Origin: Propionibacteriaceae bacterium
GTDB taxonomy: Bacteria; Actinomycetota; Actinomycetes; Propionibacteriales; Propionibacteriaceae
Direction: 5' to 3'
DNA: 64,000 nt
NCBI GenBank assembly: GCA_031285845.1
Contig: JAITVK010000014.1
Location: 62,001 to 126,000, forward strand
Within the stretch, counting starts at the first letter, position 1. Every line of letters begins with the position of its first letter. Positions 62,611 to 64,000 of the stretch are shown one piece after another. Both the position numbers and the translations under genes were made by a program. The notes beneath the pieces are model-generated. The model ran no database searches, was not told the DNA's origin, and saw only the letters and a program-made list of their open reading frames with translations.

Positions 62611-62616
62611 AGTCTA
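62611..62616 (-). promoter_or_regulatory. Candidate -10 element of a leaderless rpe promoter
   Basis: TAGACT (minus strand) six bases before the rpe GTG with no Shine-Dalgarno between; the same hexamer precedes aroC and the DUF6882-like gene. Confidence 0.45.
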
Positions 62617-62651
62617 CCCAATGGGGTTTGCCCCGCCAGGATCGATCAGAT

Positions 62652-63215
62652 TCACGGCTTCGCGCGATCATCAAGAATGATTTGCAGCAAAGTCAGATCT
62701 AACCAGCGACCGAACTTGTGCCCGATCTGGGGCAGATGGCCGACCTGGCGAAACCCCAGGTTGGTGTGCAGCCGCAGCGAAGCCTGGTTCTCCGATGTGA
62801 CCGCGGCCACCATCGAATGCACTGATCGCAGTCTCGCCTCGGCCAACAACTGAGCCAGCAGGGCGGTGCCGAGCCCATGACGCTGGAAACGGTCATGCAG
62901 GAAGATCGAATCCTCCACGGTCGAGACGTACCCGGCTTTGGAACGAAACGAGCCGTACCCGGCGAACCCGGCGACCTGACCGCCGACTTCAGCCACGAGC
63001 AGGACATGATCATCGTCGGTGTGAGCTTGGAACCACTCATGCCAATCCTCGTTAGACAAGGGCAGCCATTCCCACGACGACGTGGACGAGGTCACCTCAT
63101 GGTTGAAGATGGCCTGCAGCTCGCCACGGTCACTGGCCGTGGCGTAGCGAATCGTCACCGTTGACGGATCAACCTGATCCGTGGTCGACGCCCCCTCATC
63201 CAACGACGACATCAC
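62652..63215 (-). CDS. GNAT N-acetyltransferase (phosphinothricin acetyltransferase-like)
   Basis: A 187-residue acetyl-CoA-dependent acyltransferase. It has IRYATASDRGELQAIFNHEV, GFAGYGSFR, EDSIFLHDRFQRHGLGTALL (the acetyl-CoA pyrophosphate loop, Q/R-x-x-G-x-G/A) and NQASLRLHTNLGF, the pattern of the Bar/MnaT subgroup, which acetylates methionine-sulfone-like or amino-acid substrates. The substrate is not predictable. GTG 63215 or ATG 63212 overlaps the ftsY stop, so it is co-translated with ftsY. Confidence 0.85.
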   Translation of the reverse strand: MMSSLDEGASTTDQVDPSTVTIRYATASDRGELQAIFNHEVTSSTSSWEWLPLSNEDWHEWFQAHTDDDHVLLVAEVGGQVAGFAGYGSFRSKAGYVSTVEDSIFLHDRFQRHGLGTALLAQLLAEARLRSVHSMVAAVTSENQASLRLHTNLGFRQVGHLPQIGHKFGRWLDLTLLQIILDDRAKP

Positions 63216-64000
63216 TGCCCCAAGATGCCATCGACGAACTGCTCAGGATCGAACGGCGCTAAGTCGTCGGCGCCTTCGCCCAGGCCGATGAACTTCACCG
63301 GCACGCCCAATTCCCGCTGCACCGCCACCACGATCCCGCCCTTGGCCGATCCGTCGAGTTTGGTCAACACGATGCCTGTCACATGGACGGCTTGGGCGAA
63401 GACTCGAGCCTGAACCAACCCGTTCTGACCGGTGGTCGCGTCGAGGATCAGCAGAGTCTCTTGCACCGGCGCGACCTTTTCGATCACGCGCTTGACCTTG
63501 CCCAGCTCTTCCATCAGGTTGGTCTTGTTGTGGAGCCGACCAGCGGTGTCCACCAGGACGACTTCCACGCCAGTGTCTCGGGCTTGCGTGACGGCGTCGA
63601 AGGCCACAGAGGCTGGATCGGCGCCCTCAGCGCCGCGTACCGTGACCACACCGATGCGCTCCCCCCAGGTGGTCAGTTGGTCGGCGGCGGCCGCCCGGAA
63701 GGTGTCAGCGGCGCCCAACACGACGGTACGGCCTTCGGCCACCAGTTCCCGCGCCAGTTTGCCCACCGTGGTGGTCTTGCCCGTGCCATTGACACCGACG
63801 ACCATGACCACACTCGGGCCGTGGCTCCAATCCAACACCAGACCCCGGTCGGCGTCGCAAGCCACCAAGGACAGCAACTCTTCGCGCAACACGGCGCGCG
63901 CTTGCGCCGGGTCGCCCACACCGTCCAACGAGAGTCGCTGTTTCAGCCGAGTCACCAGCTCAGTGGTGGGGCCGACCCCCAGATCCGAGGAGATCAGGGC
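63212..64000 (-). CDS. ftsY: Signal recognition particle receptor FtsY (5' end beyond right edge)
   Basis: Membrane-targeting GTPase that docks SRP-ribosome complexes at the SecYEG translocon. The visible 262 residues are the C-terminal NG domain: ISSDLGVGPTTELV at the edge, P-loop VVGVNGTGKTTTVGKLA, AADTFRAAAADQL, VDTAGRLHNKTNLM, TKLDGSAKGG and GLGEGADDLAPFDP. The frame is open to the last base, so the internal ATG at 63955 is not the real start. The N-terminal acidic/membrane-binding region lies outside the window. Confidence 0.97.
   Translation of the reverse strand, partial: ALISSDLGVGPTTELVTRLKQRLSLDGVGDPAQARAVLREELLSLVACDADRGLVLDWSHGPSVVMVVGVNGTGKTTTVGKLARELVAEGRTVVLGAADTFRAAAADQLTTWGERIGVVTVRGAEGADPASVAFDAVTQARDTGVEVVLVDTAGRLHNKTNLMEELGKVKRVIEKVAPVQETLLILDATTGQNGLVQARVFAQAVHVTGIVLTKLDGSAKGGIVVAVQRELGVPVKFIGLGEGADDLAPFDPEQFVDGILGQ

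Overview
The window is a high-GC actinobacterial chromosome segment, probably order Propionibacteriales and possibly Propionibacteriaceae (inferred, not proven). Support comes from the SigA/SigB pair, a B12-dependent class II ribonucleotide reductase with NrdR, AdnAB alongside RecBCD, a PknG-type kinase, DUF3107 and DUF6167 proteins, and many apparently leaderless genes (TAnnnT, 6-7 nt, then ATG/GTG). Coding density is high. I found no tRNA, rRNA, CRISPR array, insertion sequence or prophage.

Layout. 1-6.8 kb (minus): the cluster DUF948-DUF6167-alaS-ruvX-mltG-aroE-aroC, with aroC cut by the left edge. 7-13.2 kb (minus): rarA, a ParE/GyrB-type topoisomerase subunit, a DUF6882-like protein and the principal sigma factor sigA, which diverges from a SigB-type sigma gene at 13.7 kb. 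14.7-18.1 kb (minus): a tandem universal stress protein, a YbjN/TY-chaperone-like protein and a PfkB-family (KdgK-like) sugar kinase. 18.2-21.5 kb (minus): nrdR-nrdJ behind two NrdR boxes and closed by a strong hairpin. 21.9-23.1 kb: lexA diverging from a 100-residue membrane protein, with three LexA boxes between them.

23.1-40.8 kb is a double-strand-break repair block: a short UvrD2-like helicase (minus), recC-recB-recD (plus, overlapping start/stop codons), then nudC, adnB and adnA (minus). The recCBD operon lies inside what in mycobacteria is the adnA-adnB-nudC-uvrD2 neighbourhood.

41.1-52.5 kb is one compact plus-strand operon and the most interesting part of the window: TelA, an uncharacterised 179-residue protein, a CbbX-type AAA+ ATPase, a four-TM membrane protein with GlnX-like topology, a coiled-coil protein, a PknG-type kinase, a PP2C phosphatase, a VWA protein and an FHA protein. 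Kinase, phosphatase and FHA protein all carry N-terminal zinc ribbons. It combines the PknG/GlnX amino-acid-sensing theme with the kinase-PP2C-VWA triad and TelA of Ter-type stress systems. A DUF3107 gene follows.

52.8-64 kb (minus) is metabolic: ftsY (cut by the right edge), a GNAT acetyltransferase, rpe, thrC, a class II aldolase/SDR fusion, and a 2-oxoacid dehydrogenase E2 with an exceptionally long acidic repeat linker followed by a fused E1 alpha-beta. In mycobacteria and corynebacteria the PknG pathway controls 2-oxoglutarate dehydrogenase, so the E1/E2 genes next to the signalling operon are suggestive but unproven partners.
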